DNA from: Candidatus Barnesiella excrementavium
GTDB taxonomy: Bacteria; Bacteroidota; Bacteroidia; Bacteroidales; Barnesiellaceae
Length of the DNA: 48,616 nucleotides
Direction of reading: 5' to 3'
NCBI GenBank assembly: GCA_019115485.1
Contig: DXDM01000023.1
Span: 1-48,616, forward strand
Part shown: in pieces, positions 33,298-42,449 of the stretch
Layout of the letters: each line of letters begins with the position of its first letter
How positions within the stretch are numbered: the stretch's first letter is position 1
The notes under the pieces: generated by a model
Told to the model about the DNA's origin: nothing
The model's database searches: none
What the model saw: only the letters and a program-made list of their open reading frames with translations
Translations under genes and position numbers: made by a program

Positions 33298-34212
33298 TTA
33301 TGCCCCGAAGTCACCCTTCAACGTTCGTTTGACCCGTCGCCAGGCCTTTGCCCAAAACGACTGGGTGCGGGCGTAATAACGCTCCCAGGCTTTACGGGCC
33401 TGAACATTCTCGACCACCGGGCTGATTTTGTAGACCTTCAAAGGAGCCATGTACAGCTCCGAGTCATACAGGTGCCCGCCACCGCAATTGGTTCCGCTAC
33501 CGTCAAAACCGATGTTGCGCACCAACGACCGTCCTACATTCAACGACAGGATATCGTTGAGGAAGAGCGAGGCATTCCAGCGAATGGCCCATGAGTTGAT
33601 TTTCCCCTCGGCTTGCCGGCGCAACATGCGGATAAAACGATATTTCCCGTTGAAATCGAACGTGCGGCACAACCGTTTATCCTGCTCAAAGGCACGCAAC
33701 AGCACCGCCCCGTCGGGGTTGAAATAGCGCCAGGCCCGTCGCCAGGTACCCCACCCCCAACTGCCGGTAAACTTGATGAGGAAGATATCGGGTAACGAAC
33801 GGTCGCCGGTAAAGTCGCAAGCCTGTATGTGTCCCACCCGCGGCTCATCGCGATAGAGTTCGAGCGCGTCATTCATGAAACGCAGAAAGTAGGGCGCCAC
33901 CACCAGGTCGTCTTCCAGCACAATGACCCGGTCGTAACGCTCCAACAGAGTGGTGACCCCGTCGATGACATTGGCGGCCAGCCCCCGATTCTCGGGACGC
34001 TCCACCACCGTCACCTGCCGGAATTTCCACGGGCGTGCAATCACCTGCCGCACGGCAGCCACCGCCTCTTCGCTACCCGGCCGGGCCCCGTCGGCAAAGA
34101 TATAGAGCTCGCTCTCGGACGCCAACTCGTTCCGTTCCAAATACTCCAAGCAGGTACGGGTATGGCCAGGCCGGTTATAGACAAACAGAATAATAGGGGC
34201 TAATCTATTCAT
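33298..34212 (-). CDS. GT2-like glycosyltransferase (EDD-type)
   Basis: The 304-residue protein has PIILFVYNRPGHTRTCLEYL at the N-terminus, the metal site VIVLEDDLVV (about residues 92-101) and the segment GSWGWGTWRRAWRYF, a set typical of a GT-A subgroup in Bacteroidetes polysaccharide clusters, distantly like GnT-I. It adds one sugar to the repeat unit handled by the operon flippase. Its ATG overlaps the stop of a 59-codon ORF (ATGA), a sign of translational coupling. The basic C-terminus may bind membrane lipids. Confidence 0.88.
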   Translation of the reverse strand: MNRLAPIILFVYNRPGHTRTCLEYLERNELASESELYIFADGARPGSEEAVAAVRQVIARPWKFRQVTVVERPENRGLAANVIDGVTTLLERYDRVIVLEDDLVVAPYFLRFMNDALELYRDEPRVGHIQACDFTGDRSLPDIFLIKFTGSWGWGTWRRAWRYFNPDGAVLLRAFEQDKRLCRTFDFNGKYRFIRMLRRQAEGKINSWAIRWNASLFLNDILSLNVGRSLVRNIGFDGSGTNCGGGHLYDSELYMAPLKVYKISPVVENVQARKAWERYYARTQSFWAKAWRRVKRTLKGDFGA

Positions 34213-34388
34213 ATCAGCATTTCTTTACCAGTTCTACCACTCGACGGCCAAAACCGGGCCAACTGTTCTTCCAGAGAATCCAGGCATCTGTCCCAAGAGA
34301 CTGCACCAAACAACCGGGGGAAAACGATAAATCGTATCATACTCCATTCCCTGTAATCATGAACCGCATTCCCATCGAAAGGAGTCAT
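34209..34388 (-). CDS. Small 59-codon ORF coupled to flippase and GT2 genes
   Basis: This ORF (MTPFDGNAVHDYREW onward) fills the gap between the flippase and GT2 genes exactly. Its ATG overlaps the flippase stop (ATGA) and its own TGA overlaps the GT2 ATG (ATGA). Such double overlap favours a translated gene or a spacer that keeps ribosomes moving between the flanking genes. No domain, signal peptide or clear membrane segment is seen; the middle (IRFIVFPRLFGAVSW) is mildly hydrophobic. It could be the remnant of a deleted glycosyltransferase. Function unknown. Confidence 0.45.
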   Translation of the reverse strand: MTPFDGNAVHDYREWSMIRFIVFPRLFGAVSWDRCLDSLEEQLARFWPSSGRTGKEMLI

Positions 34389-35839
34389 GCCTCCCCTCCT
34401 TTCTGCATTCGGGCTTTGAGCATCGTCATCACCTCTTGCCACATTTCCAGTTTCAGCACATAGGCGCTACCCAGGTAGATGGCGGCATACACCACCGGCA
34501 CCACACACAGCCGCCACACATCGCCCGGCAACGACAGATAGACAATGGCCGAAATCACGGCCGAGGCCAGAGCCAGCGACAGATAGGGAAGTATGTCTTT
34601 GAGGTATTCGCCATAACCATAACCGATAAAACGCCGGGCAAAGAACACCGAAACCACGAGCGACAACACCGAATAGGAGACCCACCACCCGATCAGGTAC
34701 ATGATGCCCATCGAATAAAACAGGGCGATACCGATGAACAGGTAGGCCTTCTTGCCAATTTCGAGTTGCAGGTTCATACGCGAATAGCCCAGGCTGTTGA
34801 AGAGGTCGTAAAAAAGAATAATAAAAGGCGAGCAGATGCCCGACAGGCACAGCAACCGGAAGTAGGGCACCGAGGGCAACCACTGCGCTTTGAGCACCAC
34901 CAGAATCAACGGATAGGAGACAACCACCATCAACAGCATGATGGGGAAGATAAAAAAGGCGATAGCCCGCACGTTTTTCCGGCAGATGCGTTTGAGCCGC
35001 TGCAAGTCGTCCTGCACGGTCGAGAAGACCGGGAAGGCCACCGAGCGGAAGATGTTGCCGATGAGGGCCGATGCAATATCCTGATACTTGTCGGCCTGCG
35101 TGTAATAACCCGTCTGGGTCATGCCGTAGAATTTACCGATGATGATGGGATAAATTTTATTGAAAACGTTGTTGATAATCCCCGAGACCACCAGGTTGGA
35201 ACTGTATCCGAAAAACTCGCGCAGCGACGCCATGCGAAAGAGCCACTGCGGACGCCAGTCGTTGAATGTCCAGAAAAAGAGGGCCCGCAGCACGGCCAGC
35301 CCCAGTGTTTGGGTCACCAGCGACCACACCCCCATGCCGCAGTAGGCCATCACCACGGCAGCCAACGAGGCCAACCCCAGCGCCCACAAATTGACCCGGG
35401 CATTCACCGAGAGCTTGAAGTGTTTGAACAGCAGCGTCTGCTGAATGAGCGAGAGGGCATTCATCGGTATCACCAGGAAGAGCACCCGGCAGATGAGCGT
35501 CAGGTCGGGTTCATTGAAAAAGGCGGCGATAAAAGGGGCTGCCGCATAGAGCAGGGCATAGAGCAGACAGCTGATGGCAATGTTCAGATAGAACACCGTA
35601 CTGTAATCGGCCTGTGTCGCCCCCTTCTTGCGGATAAGGGCTGAGGAGAAACCGCTGTCAATCAAGATTCCCGACAGGGCGATGAAGATGGAAAGCACCC
35701 CTACCTTGCCATAGTCGGTAGGCGAAAGCTGCCGGGCCAGAATGATGCCGGCCACCAGGTAGAACACCTGCTGCCCCACCTTGTCGGCACTGCTCCACAC
35801 GAGTGCCCTGGTCGTCTTGCCCTTCAAATCTTCTTTCAT
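34385..35839 (-). CDS. Polysaccharide flippase (WzxC-like)
   Basis: The 484-residue protein has about 12-14 membrane helices and the WzxC-type start ALVWSSADKVGQQVFYLVAG, ARQLSPTDYGKVGVLSIF, DSGFSSALIRKKGAT. It should flip lipid-linked oligosaccharide made by the three following glycosyltransferases. The frame stays open to 36034, but the ATG at 35839 is preferred: the extra 65 residues are basic and unlike the family, and an exact -7 box lies at 35866-35873, between the two starts. It is the first gene of the surface-glycan operon (35839 to 31267). Confidence 0.9.
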   Translation of the reverse strand: MKEDLKGKTTRALVWSSADKVGQQVFYLVAGIILARQLSPTDYGKVGVLSIFIALSGILIDSGFSSALIRKKGATQADYSTVFYLNIAISCLLYALLYAAAPFIAAFFNEPDLTLICRVLFLVIPMNALSLIQQTLLFKHFKLSVNARVNLWALGLASLAAVVMAYCGMGVWSLVTQTLGLAVLRALFFWTFNDWRPQWLFRMASLREFFGYSSNLVVSGIINNVFNKIYPIIIGKFYGMTQTGYYTQADKYQDIASALIGNIFRSVAFPVFSTVQDDLQRLKRICRKNVRAIAFFIFPIMLLMVVVSYPLILVVLKAQWLPSVPYFRLLCLSGICSPFIILFYDLFNSLGYSRMNLQLEIGKKAYLFIGIALFYSMGIMYLIGWWVSYSVLSLVVSVFFARRFIGYGYGEYLKDILPYLSLALASAVISAIVYLSLPGDVWRLCVVPVVYAAIYLGSAYVLKLEMWQEVMTMLKARMQKGGEA

Positions 35840-35865
35840 AAAACCCCAATCGAGTCTCTTTCCCG

Positions 35866-35873
35866 CAAATATA
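35866..35873 (-). promoter_or_regulatory. -7 box of the surface-glycan operon
   Basis: Minus-strand TATATTTG matches TAnnTTTG exactly, about 27 nt before the flippase ATG at 35839. It rules against the upstream in-frame start at 36034. Confidence 0.55.
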
Positions 35874-36161
35874 CGACTTATTTCGGCAGAAACCCGACTC
35901 GTCCTCCTTTTTTCACGCAACCCCGAGAGCCGGACGAACACGGTGCTCCCAAGCCACAAGCATGTCTCACCTTCGTTTTCCACCCACCCTTCTTCCACAC
36001 GACACACATTTTTCGCCGGATAAAAGAGCTGCACTCCCTCTACTTTTTGTAATTTCGCCCCCGAAAATGCAAGTGTGAAACAATTTTAAAGGCTGTTTTC
36101 AGTTATTATAAATACCGGGATTTCAACATACACTCCCCAAAAGCGCCCCGGAAAAGAGAGT
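35874..36161. other. Divergent intergenic region between glycan operon and T9SS operon
   Basis: No gene is supported in the 322 bp between the two start codons. Besides the flippase promoter, a weak plus-strand -7 candidate, TAATTTCG (36050-36057, one mismatch), would give porP a leader near 100 nt. No repeat or strong hairpin is visible. Confidence 0.5.
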
Positions 36162-37109
36162 ATGCAGATTGTACGAATCGTTGCCGTTGCCCTGTGTTGT
36201 CTGGTCTTTGCCACTGCAAAGGCCCAAATCGACACGCAGTTCAGCCAATACTGGGCACTCCCCGGCTATTACAATCCGGCCGCGGCGGGCAGCACCGACA
36301 AACTGAACATTCTCACCTCGACCCGGCAACAGTGGATAGGCATGCCGGGAGCTCCCCAAACCTATTTCGTCACGGGCGACATGCCCTTCAAGTTTCTGAA
36401 ACAGAACCACGGCGTGGGACTGGTGGTGACCTCCGAGACCGAGGGTCTCTACTCCCACCTGATTGTGGGGGCGCAATATGCCTTCAAACTGAAACTGTGG
36501 ACGGGAGTCCTCAGCCTGGGCGTCCAGCTGGGCATGCTCGACGAGCGGTTCGACGGTACTCAGGTGAGTATCCCCACAAGCGACTACCACCAGGCTACCG
36601 ACGACGGTATCCCCACGAGCGAGTTGCAGGGCATGGCCTTCGACATGTCGTTCGGGGTGTGGTATTCCCACCCCTGGTTCTACGTGGGGCTCTCGGCCTC
36701 GCACCTCACCGAGCCTACCCTCACGTTTGAGGACAAATACGAAACCTATATCGGCCGATCCTATTATTTTATCGCCGGAAGCAATATTCCCATCAAAAAC
36801 ACGTTATATGAAGTGCAGCCCTCCATGATGGTGAAGAGTAACCTCAACGTGACACAATACGAGTTGTCGTGCCGCGTCAAGTACAACAAGTTGTTCTGGG
36901 GCGGACTCTCCTACCGCTGGAAAGATGCCTGCATTTTCATGATAGGCGCCGAATACAAGAACTTCATCGCGGGATATGCCTACGACTACCCGGTGTCGGC
37001 CATTGTCAAGGCCAGCAGCGGCAGCCACGAGGTCTTCCTGGGATACCGTTTGAAACTCGACCTGTCGGACAAGAACAAGAACAAACATAAAAGCATACGC
37101 ATAATGTAG
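36162..37109 (+). CDS. porP: PorP/SprF-family type IX secretion membrane protein
   Basis: The 315-residue protein has a signal peptide (1-22, ending TAKAQ) and the PorP/SprF opening IDTQFSQYWALPGYYNPAAA, TRQQWIGMPGAPQTYFVTGD. It forms an outer-membrane beta-barrel with repeated strands such as GVGLVVTSETEGLYS and YELSCRVKYNKLFWGGLSYR. In T9SS, PorP/SprF-type proteins link the secretion machine and its cargo at the outer membrane. The gldK start follows 4 nt after the stop, so it leads the T9SS operon. Several paralogues usually exist per genome; the position here argues for the core PorP. Confidence 0.93.
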   Translation: MQIVRIVAVALCCLVFATAKAQIDTQFSQYWALPGYYNPAAAGSTDKLNILTSTRQQWIGMPGAPQTYFVTGDMPFKFLKQNHGVGLVVTSETEGLYSHLIVGAQYAFKLKLWTGVLSLGVQLGMLDERFDGTQVSIPTSDYHQATDDGIPTSELQGMAFDMSFGVWYSHPWFYVGLSASHLTEPTLTFEDKYETYIGRSYYFIAGSNIPIKNTLYEVQPSMMVKSNLNVTQYELSCRVKYNKLFWGGLSYRWKDACIFMIGAEYKNFIAGYAYDYPVSAIVKASSGSHEVFLGYRLKLDLSDKNKNKHKSIRIM

Positions 37110-37112
37110 CCT

Positions 37113-38528
37113 ATGAAAAAGATAATCGTGTATATCACACTCGCCATTCTCCTTGCAGCATGCTCCCCCTCGAACCGCCATAGCGGCGAAGTGACGGGCG
37201 TGGGCGGTACGGCATGGAATGAGCCCACCCCCTACGGCATGGTACTCGTTTCACGCGGCTCGTTCAAGATGGGTCCCGCCGAAAAAGACACGGTGTGGGG
37301 AACCCAGCAGGAAGCCCGGCCCATCTCAATCGACGCCTTCTGGATGGACGAGACCGAAATCACCAACTCGAAATACAAACAGTTTGTATTCTGGGTACGC
37401 GACTCCATCATTCGCGAACGTCTGGCCGACCCCGCCTACGGTGGTAACGAGGTGTTCAAAATCGAAGAGGACCGCGACGGGAACCCGGTGAAACCCCGCC
37501 TCAACTGGGACAAGGCTATCCCCTGGCGCAACCCGACCGAGGACGAAGCCCGCGCCATCGAGAGCGTGTATCGCATCAACCCCATCACCGGCGAGAAACA
37601 ACTCGACGCCTCGCAGATGAACTACCGCTACGAGGTGTTTGACTACACCGAAGCCTCGAAGCGGAAGAACCGTCTCGACCCCGCCCTGCGCGACCTCAAC
37701 ACCGACCACACCCCCAACTACGACGAAGTGGTTATGATTTCGAAGGACACCGCCTATATCGACGAAGACGGCCGCATCATTCGCGAGACCATCACCCGTC
37801 CGCTGGGCAGCGAGTTCGACTTCCTCAACACCTACATTGTCAACATCTACCCCGATACCACGGTGTGGGTCAACGACTTTGAAAATGCCTACAACGAACC
37901 CTATGTGCGGCTCTACTTCTCGCACGCCGGGTATAACGACTATCCCGTGGTGGGTGTGTCGTGGGAACAGGCCAACGCCTTCTGTGCCTGGCGCACCGCC
38001 CTGCTCAGAGGGTCGCTGGGTCGCAACTCGGTGGTCATAGAGCCCTACCGACTCCCCACCGAGGCCGAGTGGGAATATGCCGCACGTGCCGGCAAGGACG
38101 AAAACAAATATCCCTGGACCGGCAACCTGCCGATGGCCGAAAAGGGGTGCTTCTATGCCAACTTCAAGCCCGACGACGGTAACTACGTGAAGGACGGCAA
38201 CCTCATCACTTCGCCCGTGGGTTCCTACTCGCCCAACGAATTTGGCCTGTACGACATGGCCGGTAACGTGTCGGAGTGGACCTCGACCGCCTACACCGAG
38301 GCCATCTCGCAAAACACCAGCGACCTCAACCCCGAATACAAGTACAACGCGGCCAAGGAGGACCCCTACCGCATGAAACGCAAGGTGGTGAGAGGCGGTT
38401 CGTGGAAAGACGTTTCCAACTTTATCCGCTCCGACATACGCATGTGGGAATACCAGAACGAGCATCGCTCCTACATCGGGTTCCGCTGCGTGCGCTCCCA
38501 AATCGGATTTGCCAAAGCCCGCAGATAA
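37113..38528 (+). CDS. gldK: T9SS lipoprotein GldK/PorK
   Basis: The 471-residue protein has a lipoprotein signal with Cys17 (AILLAACSP). Its body is a formylglycine-generating-enzyme-like (SUMF1) fold: MVLVSRGSFKMGPAEKD, DETEITNSKYKQFV, VSWEQANAFCAWR, LPTEAEWEYAARAG, FGLYDMAGNVSEWTS and RGGSWKDVSNFIRSD. GldK forms, with GldN, the periplasmic ring under the outer membrane in the type IX secretion system; it is not thought to modify sulfatases. It lies between porP and gldL in the porP-K-L-M-N order seen in Porphyromonas. Identification is firm. Confidence 0.96.
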   Translation: MKKIIVYITLAILLAACSPSNRHSGEVTGVGGTAWNEPTPYGMVLVSRGSFKMGPAEKDTVWGTQQEARPISIDAFWMDETEITNSKYKQFVFWVRDSIIRERLADPAYGGNEVFKIEEDRDGNPVKPRLNWDKAIPWRNPTEDEARAIESVYRINPITGEKQLDASQMNYRYEVFDYTEASKRKNRLDPALRDLNTDHTPNYDEVVMISKDTAYIDEDGRIIRETITRPLGSEFDFLNTYIVNIYPDTTVWVNDFENAYNEPYVRLYFSHAGYNDYPVVGVSWEQANAFCAWRTALLRGSLGRNSVVIEPYRLPTEAEWEYAARAGKDENKYPWTGNLPMAEKGCFYANFKPDDGNYVKDGNLITSPVGSYSPNEFGLYDMAGNVSEWTSTAYTEAISQNTSDLNPEYKYNAAKEDPYRMKRKVVRGGSWKDVSNFIRSDIRMWEYQNEHRSYIGFRCVRSQIGFAKARR

Positions 38529-38567
38529 TTCAAAACCCACCTATATAAAATCAATTTGTCAAGGATC

Positions 38568-39578
38568 ATGGGAAAGTATAAAAGATATAAAAACCGCATT
38601 GAAAAGTTCCTATCCAGCGATAAGGGACAACGCTTTTTCAATTTTGCATACAGTATAGGCGCCGCTGTCGTAATCTGGGGTGCCCTGTTCAAGATTCTGC
38701 ACCTGCCCGGCGGCAGCCTGCTGCTGTCAATCGGTATGGGTACCGAGGTGCTCATGTTTATCCTCTCGGCCTTCGATACCCCGCCCAAGACCTATCACTG
38801 GGAAGAGGTATTCCCCGTGCTGAACAGCAAAAACCCCGAGGACCGTCCCGACTTCTCGGGCGGTGGCGGGACCGTCATCATCGGTGGTAACGGGAAAGGC
38901 GGCAACGGCGGAAATGGAGGAAACGGCGGCGGACACTACCCCGACGTATCGGCCTCGGAGGCCAAGCGGGCCGTGGGCATTCCCGAAGGGCTCAACCTGA
39001 GCGAAGCCGACACCCAAAGCCTCACCGACAGTATCCAGAAGATGTCGGCAGCCGCCGACCAGCTCTCGCGCATGGCCGAACTCACCGACGCTACCCAGCA
39101 ATACCTCACCCAACTCTCGGGCATTGCCGAGCAGATGGACCAGTTGCGCCAGGCCACCGAAAGCCTCACCAACGTGTCGAACACCCTGTTGCAGTCCTAC
39201 CGCAACATCACCGAAAACTCGGAGGGCATCTCGGACACCTCGCAAGGCTACGTCACCGGCATGGAGACACTCAACCGCAACATCAACGGATTGAACACCA
39301 TCTACGAAATCCAGTTGAAGAGCATCAGTTCGCAAATCGACAACATCGACCGCGTGAACACCGGTCTGCGCAATATCCGCGACATGTACGAACGCTCGGC
39401 ATCGGACAGCAACCGTTATTGCCAGGAGGCCGAAAAGATGACCCAATACATACAACAACTCAACTCGGTGTACGAAAAGATGATCACCGCCATGACCATC
39501 AACATGTACCGGCCCATGGGAGGCGCTCCCGCACCCGACCTGACCGAAAAACCGAAAGAAGATCCCGAACAAAAGTAA
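38568..39578 (+). CDS. gldL: T9SS inner-membrane motor protein GldL/PorL
   Basis: The 336-residue protein starts MGKYKRYKNRIEKFLSSDKG and has two N-terminal membrane helices (AYSIGAAVVIWGALFKILHL; SLLLSIGMGTEVLMFILSAF). The acidic residue in the second helix is the one linked to proton use in the GldLM motor. A glycine/asparagine-rich linker (about residues 98-122) follows, then a long Ser/Thr-rich coiled-coil cytoplasmic domain (about 155-310) and a Pro-rich end. The ATG at 38568 is preferred over 38556, which adds MSRI. GldL with GldM powers T9SS export. It starts 40 nt after gldK. Confidence 0.95.
   Translation: MGKYKRYKNRIEKFLSSDKGQRFFNFAYSIGAAVVIWGALFKILHLPGGSLLLSIGMGTEVLMFILSAFDTPPKTYHWEEVFPVLNSKNPEDRPDFSGGGGTVIIGGNGKGGNGGNGGNGGGHYPDVSASEAKRAVGIPEGLNLSEADTQSLTDSIQKMSAAADQLSRMAELTDATQQYLTQLSGIAEQMDQLRQATESLTNVSNTLLQSYRNITENSEGISDTSQGYVTGMETLNRNINGLNTIYEIQLKSISSQIDNIDRVNTGLRNIRDMYERSASDSNRYCQEAEKMTQYIQQLNSVYEKMITAMTINMYRPMGGAPAPDLTEKPKEDPEQK
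38859..38933 (+). repeat. Gly/Asn low-complexity tract inside gldL
   Basis: This stretch encodes a run built on GGN units (GGNGKGGNGGNGGNGGG) just after the second membrane helix domain. The DNA shows GGNGGN-type codon repetition (ggaaatggaggaaacggcgg). It is a flexible linker that could change length by slippage. Confidence 0.7.
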
Positions 39579-39584
39579 CCACAC

Positions 39585-41156
39585 ATGGCATCGAATAACA
39601 ACAGACTTTCACCCCGGCAGAAGATGATAAACCTCATGTATATCGTCCTCACTGCCATGCTGGCCCTCAACGTGTCGTCCGATGTGCTCAACGGATTCAA
39701 GCAGGTTGAAGACGGACTGGAAAGATCTACTTCGAATGCTTCGCTCCAAAACGACGCTCTCTACCAGAAACTGGCCGCATTCAACAGTCAGAACCCCGAA
39801 AAGGGTGGCCCGTGGTACAAGAAATCGCTCGATGTAAAACGTCAGACCTCCGAACTGTACAACTATATCGATTCACTCAAAACCCTCATCGTCAAAAAGG
39901 CCGACGGGAAAGATGGCGACGTGAACAACATCGAACGGCAGGACGACCTCGAAGCCGCCTCCTACATCATGCTCTCGCCCGCCCAACGGCAAGGAGCCAA
40001 ACTGAGAAAGATGATCGACGAATACCGCGACCTCATCAGCGGATTCATGACCGACTCGGTGAAACGGGCCACCATCGAGAACTACCTCTCGACCTCGATT
40101 CATTCGAGAAACACCCGGGTGCACACCCCCTCGCTGTGGGAGACGACCCTGTTTGAAAACATGCCGGTCATCGCCGCCGTAACCATTCTCACCAAGATAC
40201 AGAGCGACGTGCGGTATGCCGAGAGCGAAGCCCTGCACACACTCATCAACAACATCGACGAGGGCGACGTGCGTGTGAACCAGCTCAACGCCTTCGTAAT
40301 TCCCAACTCCAAAAACATCATGCGGGGCGGGAAATACAGTGCCAACATCGTCCTGGCCGCCATCGATACGACCCAACGTCCGGCCATCTACATCAACGGC
40401 AAGCGCCTGCCCGACGAGAACAAAGGACTCTACGAGACCTATTGCGGCAGCACCGGTATCTTCGACTTCCAGGGCTACCTCGAAGTGCCCCGGGGCGACG
40501 GCTCCATGACGCGTCACGAATTTTCGTCGTCCTACACCGTAGTCGAGCCCAGCGCCACCATATCGGCCACCTTGATGAACGTGCTCTATGCCGGTATCGG
40601 CAACCCCATCAGCATATCGGTTCCCGGCATTCCCAACCACGCCATTCAGGCCTCGATGACCAACGGTACCCTCACCCGCCAGGGCGACAACTGGATTGCC
40701 AAACCGGCCAAGGTGGGACAGGACGCCGTGATTACCGTAACGGCCACCATGGACGGCCGGTCGCAGACGGTAGCCAACACCCAGTTCCGTGTGCGACAAC
40801 TCCCCGACCCCATGCCCTACATTGCCTACAAGGACGACAAGGGTTACGAGCAGAAATACAAGGGCGGGAAACCCTTCCCCAAGACCAGGCTCCTCGCTGC
40901 CCCCGGCATACAGGCTGCCATCGACGACGACCTGCTGAACGTGTCGTACCGGGTATTGCGGTTCGAGACCGTCTTCTTCGACTCGATGGGAAATGCAATC
41001 CCCGAGGTTTCCGACGGGGCCAACTTCTCCCAACGGCAGAAAGACTCCTTCCGCCGCCTCTCGCGGGGCAAGCGGTTCTATATATCGAGAGTGCGAGCCG
41101 TGGGTCCCGACGGGATAGAACGCGATCTCTCGCCCATCGAAGTAATTGTAAACTAA
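39585..41156 (+). CDS. gldM: T9SS motor protein GldM/PorM
   Basis: The 523-residue protein has a single N-terminal membrane helix (MINLMYIVLTAMLALNVSSD) and a long periplasmic part with four expected domains: a helical start (about 35-215) and beta-rich domains (from about 225), including ISISVPGIPNHAIQASMTNG, QFRVRQLPDPMPYIAYK and VRAVGPDGIERDLSPIEVIV at the end. GldM spans the periplasm and couples the inner-membrane GldL motor to the GldKN ring. The gene starts 6 nt after gldL. Identification is firm. Confidence 0.96.
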   Translation: MASNNNRLSPRQKMINLMYIVLTAMLALNVSSDVLNGFKQVEDGLERSTSNASLQNDALYQKLAAFNSQNPEKGGPWYKKSLDVKRQTSELYNYIDSLKTLIVKKADGKDGDVNNIERQDDLEAASYIMLSPAQRQGAKLRKMIDEYRDLISGFMTDSVKRATIENYLSTSIHSRNTRVHTPSLWETTLFENMPVIAAVTILTKIQSDVRYAESEALHTLINNIDEGDVRVNQLNAFVIPNSKNIMRGGKYSANIVLAAIDTTQRPAIYINGKRLPDENKGLYETYCGSTGIFDFQGYLEVPRGDGSMTRHEFSSSYTVVEPSATISATLMNVLYAGIGNPISISVPGIPNHAIQASMTNGTLTRQGDNWIAKPAKVGQDAVITVTATMDGRSQTVANTQFRVRQLPDPMPYIAYKDDKGYEQKYKGGKPFPKTRLLAAPGIQAAIDDDLLNVSYRVLRFETVFFDSMGNAIPEVSDGANFSQRQKDSFRRLSRGKRFYISRVRAVGPDGIERDLSPIEVIVN

Positions 41157-41193
41157 GGCTAATCACATGACTATGACATACAATTCAGCACAT

Positions 41194-42279
41194 ATGAATA
41201 TCCTGATAAAAAGCTGCCTCACCCTCGGCCTGCTCTTCTCGGTCATGGGCGGACATGCACAAGTAGTAAAAAAGAGCGAGAGCGACAACGCCAAGAAGGG
41301 CAACACCCAACTGAGCGTTCGGGCCCAGTCGCTCTACGACACCCAGGACGCATCGGACGCCGACATTCCCTGGATGCGGGTCATCTACCGCCAAATCGAC
41401 CTCACCAAGGAGAAAAACCTGCCGCTCTACTATCCCGAGGAGTCGACCGAAAGTCAGGAGAATCTTTTCAGAATCATCATGAAGCTGCTGGCCAACAACC
41501 AGATTCCGGCCTACGAATACCTCGACGGCCGCGAAATCTTCACCGACGAGTATCGCATCAAGGTGCGCGAGATGTTCGACCGCTTCCACATTCTCTATGC
41601 CGAGGCCAAAGGCTACTCCGAGAAGAATCCCCGTTTTACCCTCGAAGAGAGTGATATCCCGGCCAACGAGGTGCTCTCGTACTACATTCTGGAAAAATGG
41701 ATTTTCGACCGCCGCACTTCGCAGGTGAAACCCTCGATTGAAGCCCTATGCCCCGTACTGCACCGCACGGGCGACTTTGGCGGCGAACCGGTCAAATACC
41801 CCATGTTCTGGGTGAAATACAACGACATTCGTCCCTACATCGCCCGCCAGTATATCCTGGCCAGCAATGAAAACAACATCGCCCAGTACAACTACGACGA
41901 CTACTTCAAGATGCGCATGTACGACGGCGAAATCTACAAGACCCAGAACCTGCGCAACCAGTCGCTCATGCAGATGTACCCCAACGACTCCATCAGGAAG
42001 CAGGCTCAGGACAGCATCGAACGACAACTGAAAAACTTCAACGAAAACCTGTGGGTACCCACTCCCGAGGAGTTGGCCAAAGCCCGCGAAGAGCAAGAAG
42101 CCAAGGAGGCCAAGGCCAACGGTGAAGAGGTAACCTCCAAGGAGGAGAAGGAGGTGAAGAGCACCTCTCGCTCGGCCCGGGCCCAAAAACAAAAAGAGGC
42201 CAAAGTGAAAAAGCAGAAACAGCCCAAACAACAGAAAGCCGCCTCGGCTCCCGTACGTTCGGTGCGACGGACTCGATAA
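41194..42279 (+). CDS. gldN: T9SS ring protein GldN/PorN
   Basis: The 361-residue protein has a signal peptide (MNILIKSCLTLGLLFSVMGG, cleavage near HAQ) and the GldN body: IPWMRVIYRQIDLTKEKNLP, LYYPEESTESQENLFRIIMK, YLDGREIFTDEYRIKVREM and VKYNDIRPYIARQYILAS. It forms the periplasmic ring with GldK. The last about 65 residues are a low-complexity tail rich in Glu, Lys and Gln and then strongly basic (KQKEAKVKKQKQPKQQK), probably disordered. The ATG at 41194 is preferred to 41167, which would spoil the signal peptide. A good terminator follows, closing the operon. Confidence 0.94.
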   Translation: MNILIKSCLTLGLLFSVMGGHAQVVKKSESDNAKKGNTQLSVRAQSLYDTQDASDADIPWMRVIYRQIDLTKEKNLPLYYPEESTESQENLFRIIMKLLANNQIPAYEYLDGREIFTDEYRIKVREMFDRFHILYAEAKGYSEKNPRFTLEESDIPANEVLSYYILEKWIFDRRTSQVKPSIEALCPVLHRTGDFGGEPVKYPMFWVKYNDIRPYIARQYILASNENNIAQYNYDDYFKMRMYDGEIYKTQNLRNQSLMQMYPNDSIRKQAQDSIERQLKNFNENLWVPTPEELAKAREEQEAKEAKANGEEVTSKEEKEVKSTSRSARAQKQKEAKVKKQKQPKQQKAASAPVRSVRRTR

Positions 42280-42301
42280 CCCCCGGCAAAAGATATTCCC
42301 G

Positions 42302-42341
42302 AAAGGCTACTCGCAATGCGGGTAGCCTTTTCCTTTTTTCT
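42302..42341 (+). terminator. Terminator of the porP-gldKLMN operon
   Basis: AAAGGCTACTCGC (42302-42314) pairs with GCGGGTAGCCTTT (42318-42330), 13 bp with one G-U pair, loop AAT, then TCCTTTTTTC. It is a standard intrinsic terminator. Confidence 0.9.
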
Positions 42342-42393
42342 CGCTTTTTCATATCTTTTATCATAAATCTACCAGCTCACCCACCCTACATCG

Positions 42394-42424
42394 TTGTGCG
42401 CATGGGATAAAATAACTACCTTTG
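42394..42424 (+). promoter_or_regulatory. Promoter of the AraC-family regulator gene
   Basis: TTG (42394-42396), a 20-nt spacer and TACCTTTG (42417-42424) form a full Bacteroidetes promoter; leader about 19 nt to the ATG at 42450. Confidence 0.75.
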
Positions 42425-42449
42425 TCCAAGCGATATAGAAAAGATTTGT

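Noticed and set aside
35840-36034. N-terminal extension of the flippase gene starting at 36034
   Set aside because: The extra 65 residues are unlike flippases and an exact -7 promoter box lies between the two candidate starts.
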